34,781 bases of DNA from an uncultured Prevotellaceae bacterium (lineage in GTDB: Bacteria; Bacteroidota; Bacteroidia; Bacteroidales; Bacteroidaceae): assembly GCA_900320585.1 (NCBI GenBank), contig ONSV01000008.1, forward strand, positions 1-34,781. Direction: 5' to 3'. Both the position numbers and the translations under genes were made by a program. The notes below the pieces were generated by a model. That model ran no database searches and was not told where the DNA came from. It saw only the letters and a list, made by a program, of their open reading frames with translations. Every line of letters begins with the position of its first letter. Position 1 is the first letter of the stretch. Shown piece by piece: positions 8,183 through 16,589 of this stretch.

Positions 8183-8619
8183 TGTTTGGTGCCAGATTTT
8201 TTTCTTATCGGGATGTTGAAGGTCTCCTCGGCAATGTTGATCATCGTGTCATAGGCATGGGCGCGGAGCTTCTCAAGCTCTGCCTCCTTACGGGCCTTAC
8301 GCAATTCTGCCTTGAGTTCCCGGATTTGTTCGTCTTTGCTTTTCCTTGGCATTTCTTCATCTGTTTCTTGCTGCAAAGATAGCAATCTGTTTTCAGACAA
8401 ATAGCGTCCAACCCAGGAAAAAAGTGTCTGTTCGTTCGTGATGTGGTGCTTTTGGACCAACTGCGAGGGAGTCTGCTCTCCTTTCAGGAAATCAACCACA
8501 GCCAATTCCCTGTCTTCCCTTTCATGGATATAGCGGGTTCTCTCAACCCACACCCATTCGTACTGACCTGTTTCCTTGTTTAAAACACGGTCTTGTTCTC
8601 TTTTCACTTTTGTTTTCAT
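8179..8619 (-). CDS. IS3-family transposase OrfA (HTH)
   Basis: A 146-aa DNA-binding subunit. A helix-turn-helix region (DREDRELAVVDFLKGEQTPS, then QLVQKHHITNEQTLFSWVGRYL) is followed by a Lys/Glu-rich coiled coil (KDEQIRELKAELRKARKEAE) that functions as a leucine-zipper-like dimerisation region in IS3 OrfA proteins. The last codons contain an in-phase A-AAA-AAA slippery heptamer (8203-8197). The frame ends in TGA overlapping the OrfB GTG. Start ATG at 8619, 33 bases inside the proposed IS end. Confidence 0.9.
   Translation of the reverse strand: MKTKVKREQDRVLNKETGQYEWVWVERTRYIHEREDRELAVVDFLKGEQTPSQLVQKHHITNEQTLFSWVGRYLSENRLLSLQQETDEEMPRKSKDEQIRELKAELRKARKEAELEKLRAHAYDTMINIAEETFNIPIRKKSGTKQ
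8197..8203 (-). promoter_or_regulatory. A7 programmed -1 frameshift site
   Basis: Seven As on the minus strand are phased as AG(A AAA AAA)TCT in OrfA, the classical X XXY YYZ arrangement. A -1 slip continues as IWHQTVSLLREEV directly into the OrfB frame, giving an OrfAB fusion without interruption. Confidence 0.75.
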
Positions 8620-8659
8620 ACACTCTTGGTTTTTATGCTCCCAAAAGTGTCAAGTTTTT

Positions 8660-9901
8660 CTAGTTCAAGTCAATGTGATTTATCTGTATAGCATTCGCAG
8701 CCTTTTCTTTCTTCTCGTCCACTACTTTTGTGTAGATTTGCGTGGTCTTGACATTGGTATGGCCAAGCATCTTGCTGACAGTATAGATGTCGGTACCATT
8801 GGCCAATTGAAGAGTTGCGAAACTGTGCCTGAAGCAATGAAAGGTGATGTGTTTCTTGATGCCTGCTGCCTCAACCCATTTCTTCAATGGGCGGTTAATC
8901 CACGATGGGGGAGTCAGACCCTCAAAAACCAGATTCTCTGGTTCCCTTCGTTCACCACATAATGCGTAAGCCTGTTCTGAAATAGGAGTATATTCCACTC
9001 CGGATGTCTTCTTTTGCGTGAAATCTACTCTCCAGGAATCATTCACTTTCACCAACTGACTCCATTTGAGTCTCATGATGTCACTGTGCCGCATACCTGT
9101 GAGGATGGAGAAAAGAGAGGCGCGTTTCAGCACATCGTCTTCGCAGGGGGTGGCAGCCAATAGGTTGACTTCTTCAATCGTCAGGGCTTCTCTTCTGCTT
9201 TCCTTGGATGGGATGCCTTTCACTCTCTCGCTGATGTCGGTGGTGAGGAATTCATCTATAAAGGCTTGTTTCAATCCGGCTTTCACGATGGCAAAATAGG
9301 TGGATGCAGTGTTCTGAGATACTGGACCCGACTTTTTGCCCCCTTGTGGCGCTGTCATCAAAAATACTTTCAATTCTTCCAGGAGTTTCACCGTGATAGT
9401 GTTGAACGGCATTGGCTTCCCCTCGGTAAAGAGTTCAAGCAACACCGCCACACGTTCCCAGTTGACAATAATGGATTTTGAGGCATTGGGATGCCTTGAA
9501 TAGGTAATCTTCTTGAAATATGCAATGAAGTCCTGCTCTGACCGTTCGTTTTGGGCGGCAATCTCGCTCTCCTTGTCGGTATAAAGCGCTTGGTTGTCAT
9601 ATTCGTGCTGACGAAGTTTACGGACATTGTCGGCATAGACGCAGGATTCCTGGTCAATGGCCGTCCGACATTGGATAATCCCGTTGATATCCCGTTTGGG
9701 CTTGAATTTAGCCCCACGTGTGGAGGAAGTCTTATCCCAAACTGGGGTGGTGATGCTTCTATTCACGGATTCCACTACACGCTCCACCTTGCCACCTGTT
9801 CCAATGACGGGATAAGCTTCGACAATCAGATACCATTCCTCCTTGTATTGTGACTTGCGAAGTTTGACGGTGACTTTCGTATGAGATAAAGGCTTTTTCA
9901 T
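8660..9901 (-). CDS. Tyrosine recombinase / integrase
   Basis: A 413-aa site-specific recombinase of the Bacteroidota mobile-element type. It has an N-terminal arm-binding region, a SAM-like core-binding domain (~125-225) and a catalytic domain. The visible active-site residues are R271 (TGMRHSD), H355-x-x-R358 (HCFRHS), H381 (MLGHTNV) and the nucleophile Y390 (TQIYTKV). All are intact, so it should be active. Its ATG overlaps the stop of the upstream HTH gene by ATGA, so the two are coupled. The IS3 element ends only six or seven bases past its stop codon. It probably mobilises the AT-rich island to its left, with the attachment site between it and dnaK. Confidence 0.95.
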   Translation of the reverse strand: MKKPLSHTKVTVKLRKSQYKEEWYLIVEAYPVIGTGGKVERVVESVNRSITTPVWDKTSSTRGAKFKPKRDINGIIQCRTAIDQESCVYADNVRKLRQHEYDNQALYTDKESEIAAQNERSEQDFIAYFKKITYSRHPNASKSIIVNWERVAVLLELFTEGKPMPFNTITVKLLEELKVFLMTAPQGGKKSGPVSQNTASTYFAIVKAGLKQAFIDEFLTTDISERVKGIPSKESRREALTIEEVNLLAATPCEDDVLKRASLFSILTGMRHSDIMRLKWSQLVKVNDSWRVDFTQKKTSGVEYTPISEQAYALCGERREPENLVFEGLTPPSWINRPLKKWVEAAGIKKHITFHCFRHSFATLQLANGTDIYTVSKMLGHTNVKTTQIYTKVVDEKKEKAANAIQINHIDLN

Positions 9902-10452
9902 AGGCTCTTGTATAGTTTGTCGATTTCAGATTTGGGAGCATAGACGTAGTTTCCTATCTGCCGGGTGGGGATGGAGTACCTTCTGATGTGCGCCCATACG
10001 GTGCTGTCGTTGATGTTGTACTTCTTGCAGATATCACCGATGGTATAGCAGTTCTCTGGATCCATATTATAAAGTTTGGGACTCAATAATTCCTTCTCGA
10101 TGTCCTCGTCACGTCTTGAAAACAACTCTTCGAGCTTAATCCTATTGATTCGGGTAAGGCGTTTACCTATATTGATATAAGGTATAGTGCCGTTTCGTAT
10201 AAGCCTGTATAGGGTATCTCGTCCAATATTATAGATGGCCACGGCTTCCGTCACAGAGATGTAGTCCCTGGCATCAGGCACCTTTTCTGCGATAGTTTCT
10301 AATCGCTCTTTCTTTAACTGCTCGGCTTTACGTTGTTTGTATGCAAGATTGGTGCACTTCCTACTGCAATATTTGGATGTGAGTGTCTTTGCTATAAATG
10401 GGGCTCCGCAAATCTCACACTTCCTTTTGATCTGGAATTTGGCTTCAGGCAT
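9898..10452 (-). CDS. Zinc-ribbon/double-HTH excisionase-like protein
   Basis: A 184-aa protein. The N-terminus holds a CxxC...CxxxC zinc-binding motif (C13, C16, then C29, C33: CEICGAP and YCSRKC). Two MerR/excisionase-type helix-turn-helix units follow: ISVTEAVAIYNIGRDTLYRL with INIGKRLTRI, and TIGDICKKYNINDSTVWAHI with IGNYVYAP. Such proteins occur beside integrases of Bacteroidales islands and are thought to direct recombination or regulate the integrase. It is coupled to the integrase by a 4-base ATGA overlap. A well-spaced promoter (10580-10550) and tandem 11-bp repeats lie upstream. Function as a directionality factor is inferred. Confidence 0.85.
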   Translation of the reverse strand: MPEAKFQIKRKCEICGAPFIAKTLTSKYCSRKCTNLAYKQRKAEQLKKERLETIAEKVPDARDYISVTEAVAIYNIGRDTLYRLIRNGTIPYINIGKRLTRINRIKLEELFSRRDEDIEKELLSPKLYNMDPENCYTIGDICKKYNINDSTVWAHIRRYSIPTRQIGNYVYAPKSEIDKLYKSL

Positions 10453-10534
10453 ATTGTCTCTCTTTAAATGGGTATTTATATGAATAGATATGTTTAAGTA
10501 TGAATAAGTAGCAACTTATCGCCAATTAAGTCGT

Positions 10535-10556
10535 GTCGCAAATATGTCGCAAATAT
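10535..10556. repeat. Tandem 11-bp repeat upstream of integrase operon
   Basis: GTCGCAAATAT occurs twice head to tail with no spacer (10535-10545, 10546-10556). Its position just upstream of the excisionase-like and integrase genes, and next to their promoter, suggests arm-type binding sites of the recombinase or excisionase. Confidence 0.6.
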
Positions 10557-10580
10557 AAGCCAAAAATCGGTAAAAAACAA
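10550..10580 (-). promoter_or_regulatory. Promoter of the excisionase-integrase operon
   Basis: On the minus strand a TTG (10580-10578) is separated by 20 bases from TATATTTG (10557-10550), which matches TAnnTTTG exactly. The -7 box overlaps the tandem repeat, so a protein bound to the repeat could repress transcription. Confidence 0.6.
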
Positions 10581-10607
10581 GGAAAATAACAAAGTTTAAC
10601 AAAACGA

Positions 10608-10642
10608 AAAAGTGGTGCAACTGCATGAGTTACACCACTTTT
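10608..10642 (-). terminator. Transcription terminator of dnaK
   Basis: AAAAGTGGTG (10608-10617) pairs with CACCACTTTT (10633-10642), with an inner AACT/AGTT extension. The minus-strand tail is TTTTTCGTTTTG. It lies 32 bases after the dnaK stop. Confidence 0.75.
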
Positions 10643-10650
10643 AATAGGTT

Positions 10651-10670
10651 TTCTTATTGTTTCTTATTGT
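10651..10670. repeat. Perfect tandem 10-bp repeat after dnaK
   Basis: TTCTTATTGT occurs twice without spacer, four bases from the dnaK stop codon. Either a slippage product or a duplicated site associated with island insertion; no second remote copy was noticed in the window. Confidence 0.5.
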
Positions 10671-10673
10671 ATC

Positions 10674-12599
10674 CTACTTGACCTCCTCGAAGTCGGCGTC
10701 TTGGATGTTGTCATCCGACTTGGTTTCCTGACCGCCGGCCTGCTGGCCGCCGTTGAAACCGGCGCCCTGACCGTTGAATCCGGCACCGGGCTGTGCGCCT
10801 GCCTGGCTGTACATCTTCTGACTGGCAGCCTGCATCACCTGGTGGAGGTTGTTGATGGCATTGTCGATGGCTGTGACGTCACCACTCTTATGGGCATCCT
10901 TGAGCTGTTGAACGGCTGCTTCGACATTGGCCCTGTCGGCACCCAGCTTGTCGCCATTCTCGTTGAGGAATGTCTCGGTCTGGAAAATCATCGAGTCGGC
11001 CTGGTTCATCTTGTCGATACGCTCGCGCTCGCGCTTGTCGTTCTCGGCATTCTGCTCTGCCTCGGCCTTCATGCGGTCGATTTCCTCCTTGCTCAGTCCC
11101 GAAGAGGCCTCGATGCGGATAGCCTGCTCACGGCCTGTGGCCTTATCCTTGGCCGACACGTTGAGGATACCGTTGGCATCGATGTCGAAGGTCACCTCGA
11201 TCTGTGGAATGCCACGACGTGCGGGAGCGATGCCGGTGAGGTTGAACTGGCCGATCGACTTGTTCTGTGCGGCCATTGGGCGCTCGCCCTGGAGCACATG
11301 GATGGTCACCTCTGTCTGGTTGTCGGCAGCGGTAGAGAACACCTCGCTCTTCTTGCAGGGGATGGTGGTGTTGGCGTCGATGAGCTTGGTCATCACACCG
11401 CCGAGGGTCTCGATACCGAGGGTCAGCGGGGTCACGTCGAGCAGCACGATGTTGCCCACTCCACCGTCCTTGTTGAGGATGGCACCCTGGATGCTGGCAC
11501 CCACTGCCACCACCTCGTCGGGGTTCACGCCCTTCGAAGGCTCTTTGCCGAAGTAGTTCTTCACCAGTGTCTGCACGGCGGGGATACGGCTCGAGCCGCC
11601 CACGAGGATGACCTCATCGATTTCGCTGGTGCTCAGTTTGGCATCGGCGATGGCCTTCTGGCAGGGAGCCAGACAAGCCTGGATGAGGTGATGTGCCAGC
11701 TGCTCGAACTTGGCGCGGGTAAGGGTCTTCACCAGGTGCTTGGGCACGCCGCCCACAGGCATGATATAGGGGAGGTTAATCTCCGTCGATGTGCTGCTCG
11801 AGAGCTCGATCTTGGCCTTCTCGGCAGCTTCCTTCAGGCGCTGCATGGCCATCGGGTCGGCCTTCAGGTCGGCACCCTCGTCGTTCTTGAACTCCTGCAC
11901 CAGCCAGTCGATGATCACTTGGTCGAAGTCGTCGCCACCGAGGTGGGTATCACCATTGGTGGAGAGCACCTCGAACACGCCGCCACCGAATTCCAGGATG
12001 GAGATATCGAATGTACCACCACCAAGGTCGAACACGGCAATCTTCATGTCCTTGTTGGCCTTGTCGATACCATATGCGAGAGCGGCTGCTGTAGGCTCGT
12101 TCACGATACGCTTCACCTCGAGTCCGGCAATCTGTCCGGCCTCCTTGGTGGCCTGGCGCTGAGAGTCGCTGAAGTAGGCAGGCACGGTGATGACGGCCTC
12201 GGTCACCTCTTCGCCCAGATAGTCCTCGGCGGTCTTCTTCATCTTCTGGAGAATCATGGCCGAGATCTCCTGCGGGGTGTACTTGCGGCCCTCAATCTCC
12301 ACACGGGGATATCCGCCTTCGTTCACCACCTTGAAAGGTACGCGGTTCACCTCGGCGCTGCACTGCTGGTAGGTCTCACCCATGAAGCGCTTGATGCTGT
12401 ACACTGTGTTTTGAGGGTTGGTGATGGCCTGGCGCTTGGCGGGGTCGCCCACCTTGCGGTCGCCGTCTTTCACGAATCCCACCACCGACGGGGTGGTGCG
12501 CTTTCCCTCACTGTTTGCAATCACTACGGGCTCATTGCCCTCGAACACCGACACACACGAGTTGGTTGTTCCTAAGTCTATTCCAATAATCTTTCCCAT
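10674..12599 (-). CDS. dnaK: Molecular chaperone DnaK (Hsp70)
   Basis: Full-length 641-aa Hsp70. The N-terminus [21 protein letters not shown] is the phosphate-1 ATP-binding motif. [15 protein letters not shown] is phosphate-2, and [14 protein letters not shown] the adenosine motif. The substrate-binding domain begins after [14 protein letters not shown], and the C-terminus carries a Gly/Gln-rich linker ending in DADFEEVK, as in bacterial DnaK. It refolds cytosolic proteins with DnaJ and GrpE, neither of which is adjacent here. It is transcribed alone: a -24/-12-like or heat-shock promoter lies 75 bases upstream and a strong terminator follows. A long open frame on its opposite strand is a codon-bias shadow. 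Confidence 0.99.
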   Translation of the reverse strand: MGKIIGIDLGTTNSCVSVFEGNEPVVIANSEGKRTTPSVVGFVKDGDRKVGDPAKRQAITNPQNTVYSIKRFMGETYQQCSAEVNRVPFKVVNEGGYPRVEIEGRKYTPQEISAMILQKMKKTAEDYLGEEVTEAVITVPAYFSDSQRQATKEAGQIAGLEVKRIVNEPTAAALAYGIDKANKDMKIAVFDLGGGTFDISILEFGGGVFEVLSTNGDTHLGGDDFDQVIIDWLVQEFKNDEGADLKADPMAMQRLKEAAEKAKIELSSSTSTEINLPYIMPVGGVPKHLVKTLTRAKFEQLAHHLIQACLAPCQKAIADAKLSTSEIDEVILVGGSSRIPAVQTLVKNYFGKEPSKGVNPDEVVAVGASIQGAILNKDGGVGNIVLLDVTPLTLGIETLGGVMTKLIDANTTIPCKKSEVFSTAADNQTEVTIHVLQGERPMAAQNKSIGQFNLTGIAPARRGIPQIEVTFDIDANGILNVSAKDKATGREQAIRIEASSGLSKEEIDRMKAEAEQNAENDKRERERIDKMNQADSMIFQTETFLNENGDKLGADRANVEAAVQQLKDAHKSGDVTAIDNAINNLHQVMQAASQKMYSQAGAQPGAGFNGQGAGFNGGQQAGGQETKSDDNIQDADFEEVK

Positions 12600-12673
12600 T
12601 GTTGTTATGTTTTTTGTTTGTTATTAATCAGGTCTTTGTGCCGCCGAAGTCGTGGCGGTTCGATACATATACA

Positions 12674-12688
12674 ACAAATGGTGTGCCA
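12674..12688 (-). promoter_or_regulatory. Possible sigma-54-type promoter of dnaK
   Basis: TGGCAC-N5-TTGT on the minus strand resembles the -24/-12 consensus TGGCAC-N5-TTGC, with GT in place of GC at -12. The TTTGGCA motif is duplicated nine bases upstream. It lies about 75 bases before the dnaK start. No good TAnnTTTG box was found there. Confidence 0.35.
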
Positions 12689-12734
12689 AACTGCCAAACT
12701 TTCGTGAAAAACTGACACGATGGCAGAAGGGGGA

Positions 12735-13135
12735 AGGGGAGGTTTGAGGTTTATCATGCTTTGCATGATGAACATCGGCTGCGCCTCGGCAATTAGAGCA
12801 AGCTCTATTGCTCAAGGCTTGCACGATGTTTGAGATTTATCATAATGCTCTTTTGCGGTCGCTGAGCTCAAAATCTGAAAAAATCTGATTCAAAATCCTT
12901 CAATATCACGTGCCTGTATCCTTGATTCAATAAAAAAACGCTTCTATATAAAAAACTTTTATATCATTTGTTCGTTTGTCTTATGGCAATGAGGACTTCG
13001 CTTGGGAAAAAGGATCATGAAACGCTGACGCTTAGGAAAAAGGCCGCAAGGGCCTGAGAAAAAAGATGAAAAAATCTTTTAGCTTGCACGATGTTTGATG
13101 TTGGAGGTTTGAGGTTGGAGGTTGGAGGTTTAAGC
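12735..13135. repeat. Repeat-rich intergenic region with decayed palindromes
   Basis: No gene is visible in the ~650 bases between dnaK and the GH31 gene. A 17-bp direct repeat (GCTTGCACGATGTTTGA) occurs at 12817-12833 and 13082-13098. GCTT(G/A)GGAAAAAGG occurs twice (near 13000 and 13030), and a polypurine GGAGGTT(T/G) tract is repeated at 12739-12749 and 13103-13132. Small hairpins lie at 12753-12769, 12796-12813, 13041-13055 and 13061-13080. Positions 12858-12897 share a motif with the inverted-repeat element at 23877. This looks like remnants of dispersed intergenic repeats. Confidence 0.55.
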
Positions 13136-13217
13136 CTCATGCCTGTCTCTGCGCCTCACAAATCGCTGATTTTACCATTTTTACGAGGCAATCCATAGAA
13201 GTAATGATTTTTTTCTA

Positions 13218-13225
13218 TATATTTG
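13218..13225 (+). promoter_or_regulatory. -7 promoter element of the GH31 gene
   Basis: TATATTTG matches TAnnTTTG and lies 28 bases before the start codon. No clear -33 TTTG is seen at the usual spacing. Confidence 0.5.
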
Positions 13226-13253
13226 CACTACATAATTTTAACCAAACCCTATC

Positions 13254-15674
13254 ATGAGAAAGACCCTTGCCCTCCTCGTCTGCCTCTTCGGTGCCATCGC
13301 ACTGTCGGCACAGACCACAGAGATTACCACCAACGACGGCACCCACTGCCGCGTGAGTTTCTATTCGCCACAAATCGTGAGGGTGACGAAATGGCCATCC
13401 ACGGCCCAGGAGCCTCAGCAGAAGAGCCTGGTGGTGACGATGCAGCCACAGCAAGACCTGCAGGTGAGCAAGAAGACCGCAGGCAAGACCGTCACGATGA
13501 CAGCCGGAAAGCTCTCGGTCATCATCGACCAGCGCACGGGCGTCATCCGCTTCACTCATGCCGGCAAGAACCTGCTGCGCGAGAAAGGCCACGCCTTCGA
13601 GATGCGCAACGACGGACCCGACAAGGGTTCGTATCGGGTGACACAGACCTACCTGCTCGACAAGGACGAACCCATCTACGGACTGGGCACGCTGCAGGAC
13701 GGGAAGCTCAACCGCCGCGGCACCTCACGGAAGTTGCTGGAGCAGTCGAACCTCGAGGACTTCCAGTATGTGATACAGTCGATCAAGGGATGGGGCATCT
13801 TCTGGGACAACTACTCGCGCGCCGACTTCACCGACGATGCACAGGGCATGACCTTCTCGGCCGAGGTGGGCGACAACCTTGACTACTACTTCATGTACGG
13901 GGTCGATGCCGATGGCGTGAACGCGCAGATGCGCCAGCTATCGGGGCAGGTGCCGATGTTCCCCCTCTGGACCTTCGGCTACTGGCAGTGCCGCGAGCGA
14001 TACAAGTCGACCCGCGAGGTGCTCGAGGTAGTGAACTGGCACCGCCAGAACCAAGTGCCCATCGACGGTATCATACAAGACTGGCAATACTGGGGCAGCA
14101 ACTACACCTGGAACGCCATGGACTTCCTGGCCGAAGACTATGCCGACGGACGGCAGATGGTAAAAAGGGTGCACGATATGAACGCGCACCTGATGATCAG
14201 CATCTGGGCCAGCTTCGGCATGCACACCAAGGCCTACCGCCAGCTCAATGAGAAGGGGTTGCTCTTCCCGTTCAAGACATGGCCACAGAGCGGACTCACC
14301 CTATGGCCACCACGCGAGGACTACCCCTCGCCCGTGAAAATCTACGACGCCTTCAGTCCCGTAGCCCGCGACATCTACTGGCAGAACCTGAAGACGCTCT
14401 ACAACTACGGCTGCGACGCCTGGTGGATGGACTCCACCGACCCCGACTTCTTCTATCCCGAGGACAGCGACTACGACCACATGACCACAATGGGCACCTG
14501 GCGGCGCATGCGCAACGCATTCCCGCTGTGCACCGTGAGCGGCGTGTACGAGGGGCAGCGGGCCACCACGAGCGACAAGCGCGTGTTTATCATGACGAGG
14601 TCGGCCTTCGCCGGACAGCAACGCTATGGCTCCGGTCTGTGGAGCGGCGACGTGGCATCGTCGTGGGACATGCTGCGCAAGCAGATTCCTGCCGGGCTCA
14701 ACTACACGATGACGGGATGTCCCAACTTCAATACCGACATCGGCGGATTCTTCTGCGGCAGCTACAACACCAAGGGCGGCGGCAGCGCGCCGCGCAACAA
14801 GCAGTACCAGGAACTCTACGTGCGCTGGATGCAGTATGGGCTGTTCTGTCCGGTGTTCAGGAGCCACGGTGCCGACGCTCCCCGCGAGATTTACCAGTTT
14901 GGCAAGCGCGGCGAGCCCATCTTCGACGCCATCGAGTCGCAGATCAGGCTCCGCTACCGACTGCTGCCCTACCTTTACAGCACGGCATGGCAGGTGACGA
15001 GCCAGAATGGCAGTTACCTGCGCGCCCTGGTCTACGATTTCGCCCACGACCGCCGCGTGTGGGACATGCCCGACGAGTTCATGTTCGGCCGCAGCATCCT
15101 CGCCACACCCATCACCTCGCCACAATACACCAAGGAGCAGGTGGTGAGAGAGGACGCCATGACGGGATGGGACAAGAAGGAGGCCAAGGCCGAAGAGGCC
15201 GCCGAGGTGGACTTCACCGCCAAGAAGACGGCCACGAAATACCTGCCCAAAGGCTCCGACTGGTATGACTTCTACACCAATCAGCGCTACCGTGGCGGAC
15301 AAGACGTGACCCTGGAGACCAGCATCGACCGCGCGCCGATGTTCGTCAGGGCTGGCAGCATCCTCCCCCTCGCCCCCGTGATGCAGTGGGCCGAGGAGCA
15401 CCCCTGGGACTCGCTCGACATCATCGTATACCCCGGTGCCGACGCCACCTTCACCCTCTACGAGGACGAGGGCGACAACTATAACTACGAGCACGGCGCC
15501 TACGCCACCATCACCATGCAGTGGGACGACGCCCGGAAGACGCTCACCATAGGCCAGCGCGAGGGAGAGTTCCCCGGCATGCTCGCAAAGCGCCAGTTCC
15601 ATGTGCGCCTCGTGGGCAGCGACAAGACACACGACGTCGACTACCAGGGAGCCAAAATGAGCGTGGCGTGGTAA
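13254..15674 (+). CDS. Secreted glycoside hydrolase family 31 (alpha-xylosidase/alpha-glucosidase type)
   Basis: An 806-aa GH31 enzyme with a Sec signal peptide (MRKTLALLVCLFGAIALSAQ, cleavage near residue 20), so it acts in the periplasm or outside. After an N-terminal beta-sandwich (GLGTLQDGKLNRRG) comes the (beta/alpha)8 barrel with IDGIIQDWQYWG. The catalytic nucleophile is D393 in WWMDSTDPDF and the acid/base D466 in LWSGDVASSWD. The C-terminal beta domains include a charged Lys/Ala/Glu-rich insertion near 640-660. The DWQYWG signature and length resemble Bacteroidetes alpha-xylosidases acting on xyloglucan oligosaccharides, but alpha-glucosidase activity cannot be excluded. There are no SusC/SusD genes nearby, so it is not in a classic polysaccharide utilisation locus here. 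Confidence 0.93.
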   Translation: MRKTLALLVCLFGAIALSAQTTEITTNDGTHCRVSFYSPQIVRVTKWPSTAQEPQQKSLVVTMQPQQDLQVSKKTAGKTVTMTAGKLSVIIDQRTGVIRFTHAGKNLLREKGHAFEMRNDGPDKGSYRVTQTYLLDKDEPIYGLGTLQDGKLNRRGTSRKLLEQSNLEDFQYVIQSIKGWGIFWDNYSRADFTDDAQGMTFSAEVGDNLDYYFMYGVDADGVNAQMRQLSGQVPMFPLWTFGYWQCRERYKSTREVLEVVNWHRQNQVPIDGIIQDWQYWGSNYTWNAMDFLAEDYADGRQMVKRVHDMNAHLMISIWASFGMHTKAYRQLNEKGLLFPFKTWPQSGLTLWPPREDYPSPVKIYDAFSPVARDIYWQNLKTLYNYGCDAWWMDSTDPDFFYPEDSDYDHMTTMGTWRRMRNAFPLCTVSGVYEGQRATTSDKRVFIMTRSAFAGQQRYGSGLWSGDVASSWDMLRKQIPAGLNYTMTGCPNFNTDIGGFFCGSYNTKGGGSAPRNKQYQELYVRWMQYGLFCPVFRSHGADAPREIYQFGKRGEPIFDAIESQIRLRYRLLPYLYSTAWQVTSQNGSYLRALVYDFAHDRRVWDMPDEFMFGRSILATPITSPQYTKEQVVREDAMTGWDKKEAKAEEAAEVDFTAKKTATKYLPKGSDWYDFYTNQRYRGGQDVTLETSIDRAPMFVRAGSILPLAPVMQWAEEHPWDSLDIIVYPGADATFTLYEDEGDNYNYEHGAYATITMQWDDARKTLTIGQREGEFPGMLAKRQFHVRLVGSDKTHDVDYQGAKMSVAW

Positions 15675-15714
15675 AAATCGCCCGCCCGGAGCACCAGAAT
15701 CAGAAAAAAATACC

Positions 15715-15722
15715 TATCTTTG
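15715..15722 (+). promoter_or_regulatory. -7 promoter element of the ATPase-DUF4435 operon
   Basis: TATCTTTG matches TAnnTTTG exactly and lies 26 bases before the ATPase start, so the operon can be transcribed independently of the GH31 gene. No clear -33 element. Confidence 0.5.
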
Positions 15723-15748
15723 CCCTATCACCCTAAAATCCCTACAGC

Positions 15749-16570
15749 ATGCAAAAATACGCCGACTACATCAAGCAGATAGAAATCGACTCGCTATGGA
15801 GCGGCCGACGACACATCAAGTGGAACCTCGACCGGCAGGTGAACATCCTCAGCGGCACCAACGGACAGGGAAAGAGCACCATCATCAACAAGGTGGTGAA
15901 AGGACTGGCCGCCGGAGGCGAATTCCCCAGCCACCTGCTCAAGGGAGTGAGGCTCAAGGTCTACCCCGAAGAGGCCAAATGGATCAGATACGACGTCATC
16001 AGGTCGTTCGACCGGCCCTTGATGAACCTCGACACGCTGGCCAAGATGAACATGAGCCTCGCCACCGAGCTCGACTGGCAGCTATTTCAGCTGCAGCGCA
16101 AATACCTCGACTACCAGGTGAACATCGGCAACCGCATCATCGAGGTGCTGCAGAGCGGCGCCCCCGACGCCGCCCAGAAGGCACAGGCCCTCTCGGCCCC
16201 CAAGAAGCGTTTCCAGGACATGATCGACGACCTCTTCTCCGACACGGGGAAGAAGATTGTGCGCACGGCCAACGAGATATTCTTCACGCAGATAGGCGAG
16301 ACCCTGGTGCCCTACCTGCTCTCGAGCGGCGAGAAGCAGATGCTCGCCATACTGCTCACCGTGCTCGTGGAAGACAACAACAACTACGTGCTCTTCATGG
16401 ACGAGCCCGAGGTGAGCCTGCACGTGGAATGGCAGAAACGCCTCATCGACCTCGTCATCGAGCTCAACCCCAACGTGCAGGTGATTCTCACCACACACTC
16501 GCCTGCCGTCATCATGAACGGGTGGATGGACCACGTGACCGAGGTCTCCGACATCACCGACAAAGATTAG
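15749..16570 (+). CDS. ABC-type ATPase, AriA-like (PARIS-like system)
   Basis: A 273-aa soluble ABC/RecF-like ATPase. It has Walker A GTNGQGKST (36-44), an ABC signature LSSGEKQ (191-197), Walker B VLFMDEPE (214-221) immediately followed by a D-loop-like segment, and an H-loop TTHSP (H250). It belongs with the AAA_15/AAA_21 ATPases that pair with TOPRIM nucleases. Nineteen bases separate it from a DUF4435 gene. This pairing defines PARIS (AriA ATPase plus AriB DUF4435), in which the ATPase holds the nuclease and releases it on sensing phage inhibitors. It is much shorter than well-studied AriA proteins, lacking most of the inserted helical region, so it may be a minimal relative or a separate housekeeping pair. 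Confidence 0.85.
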   Translation: MQKYADYIKQIEIDSLWSGRRHIKWNLDRQVNILSGTNGQGKSTIINKVVKGLAAGGEFPSHLLKGVRLKVYPEEAKWIRYDVIRSFDRPLMNLDTLAKMNMSLATELDWQLFQLQRKYLDYQVNIGNRIIEVLQSGAPDAAQKAQALSAPKKRFQDMIDDLFSDTGKKIVRTANEIFFTQIGETLVPYLLSSGEKQMLAILLTVLVEDNNNYVLFMDEPEVSLHVEWQKRLIDLVIELNPNVQVILTTHSPAVIMNGWMDHVTEVSDITDKD

Positions 16571-16589
16571 CTGCCCTACCCCACCGGCC

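Larger units (their letters stand above)
7259..8653 (-). mobile_element. IS3-family insertion sequence (coding core; far end uncertain)
   Basis: Two overlapping transposase frames, OrfA and OrfB, in the IS3 arrangement. The end beside OrfA is probably at 8652/8653, where the minus strand begins TTGACACTTTTGGGAGC, only six bases from the integrase stop codon. The opposite end is uncertain. TTGACAGATTTAGGTGC at 6871-6887 matches 13 of 17 positions, which would make a 1.78-kb element. The GC shift near 7060 and a weaker match at 7095 suggest a shorter one. No flanking target duplication is apparent with either choice. The coordinates given cover only the part I am sure of. Confidence 0.8.

Noticed and set aside
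10453-10673. tRNA gene as integration target beside the integrase
   Set aside because: No cloverleaf or CCA-end pattern is visible in this interval; only repeats and the dnaK terminator.
10701-12575. 624-codon open frame opposite dnaK
   Set aside because: Long antisense frames opposite dnaK are a known result of its codon bias; the translation lacks domain character.
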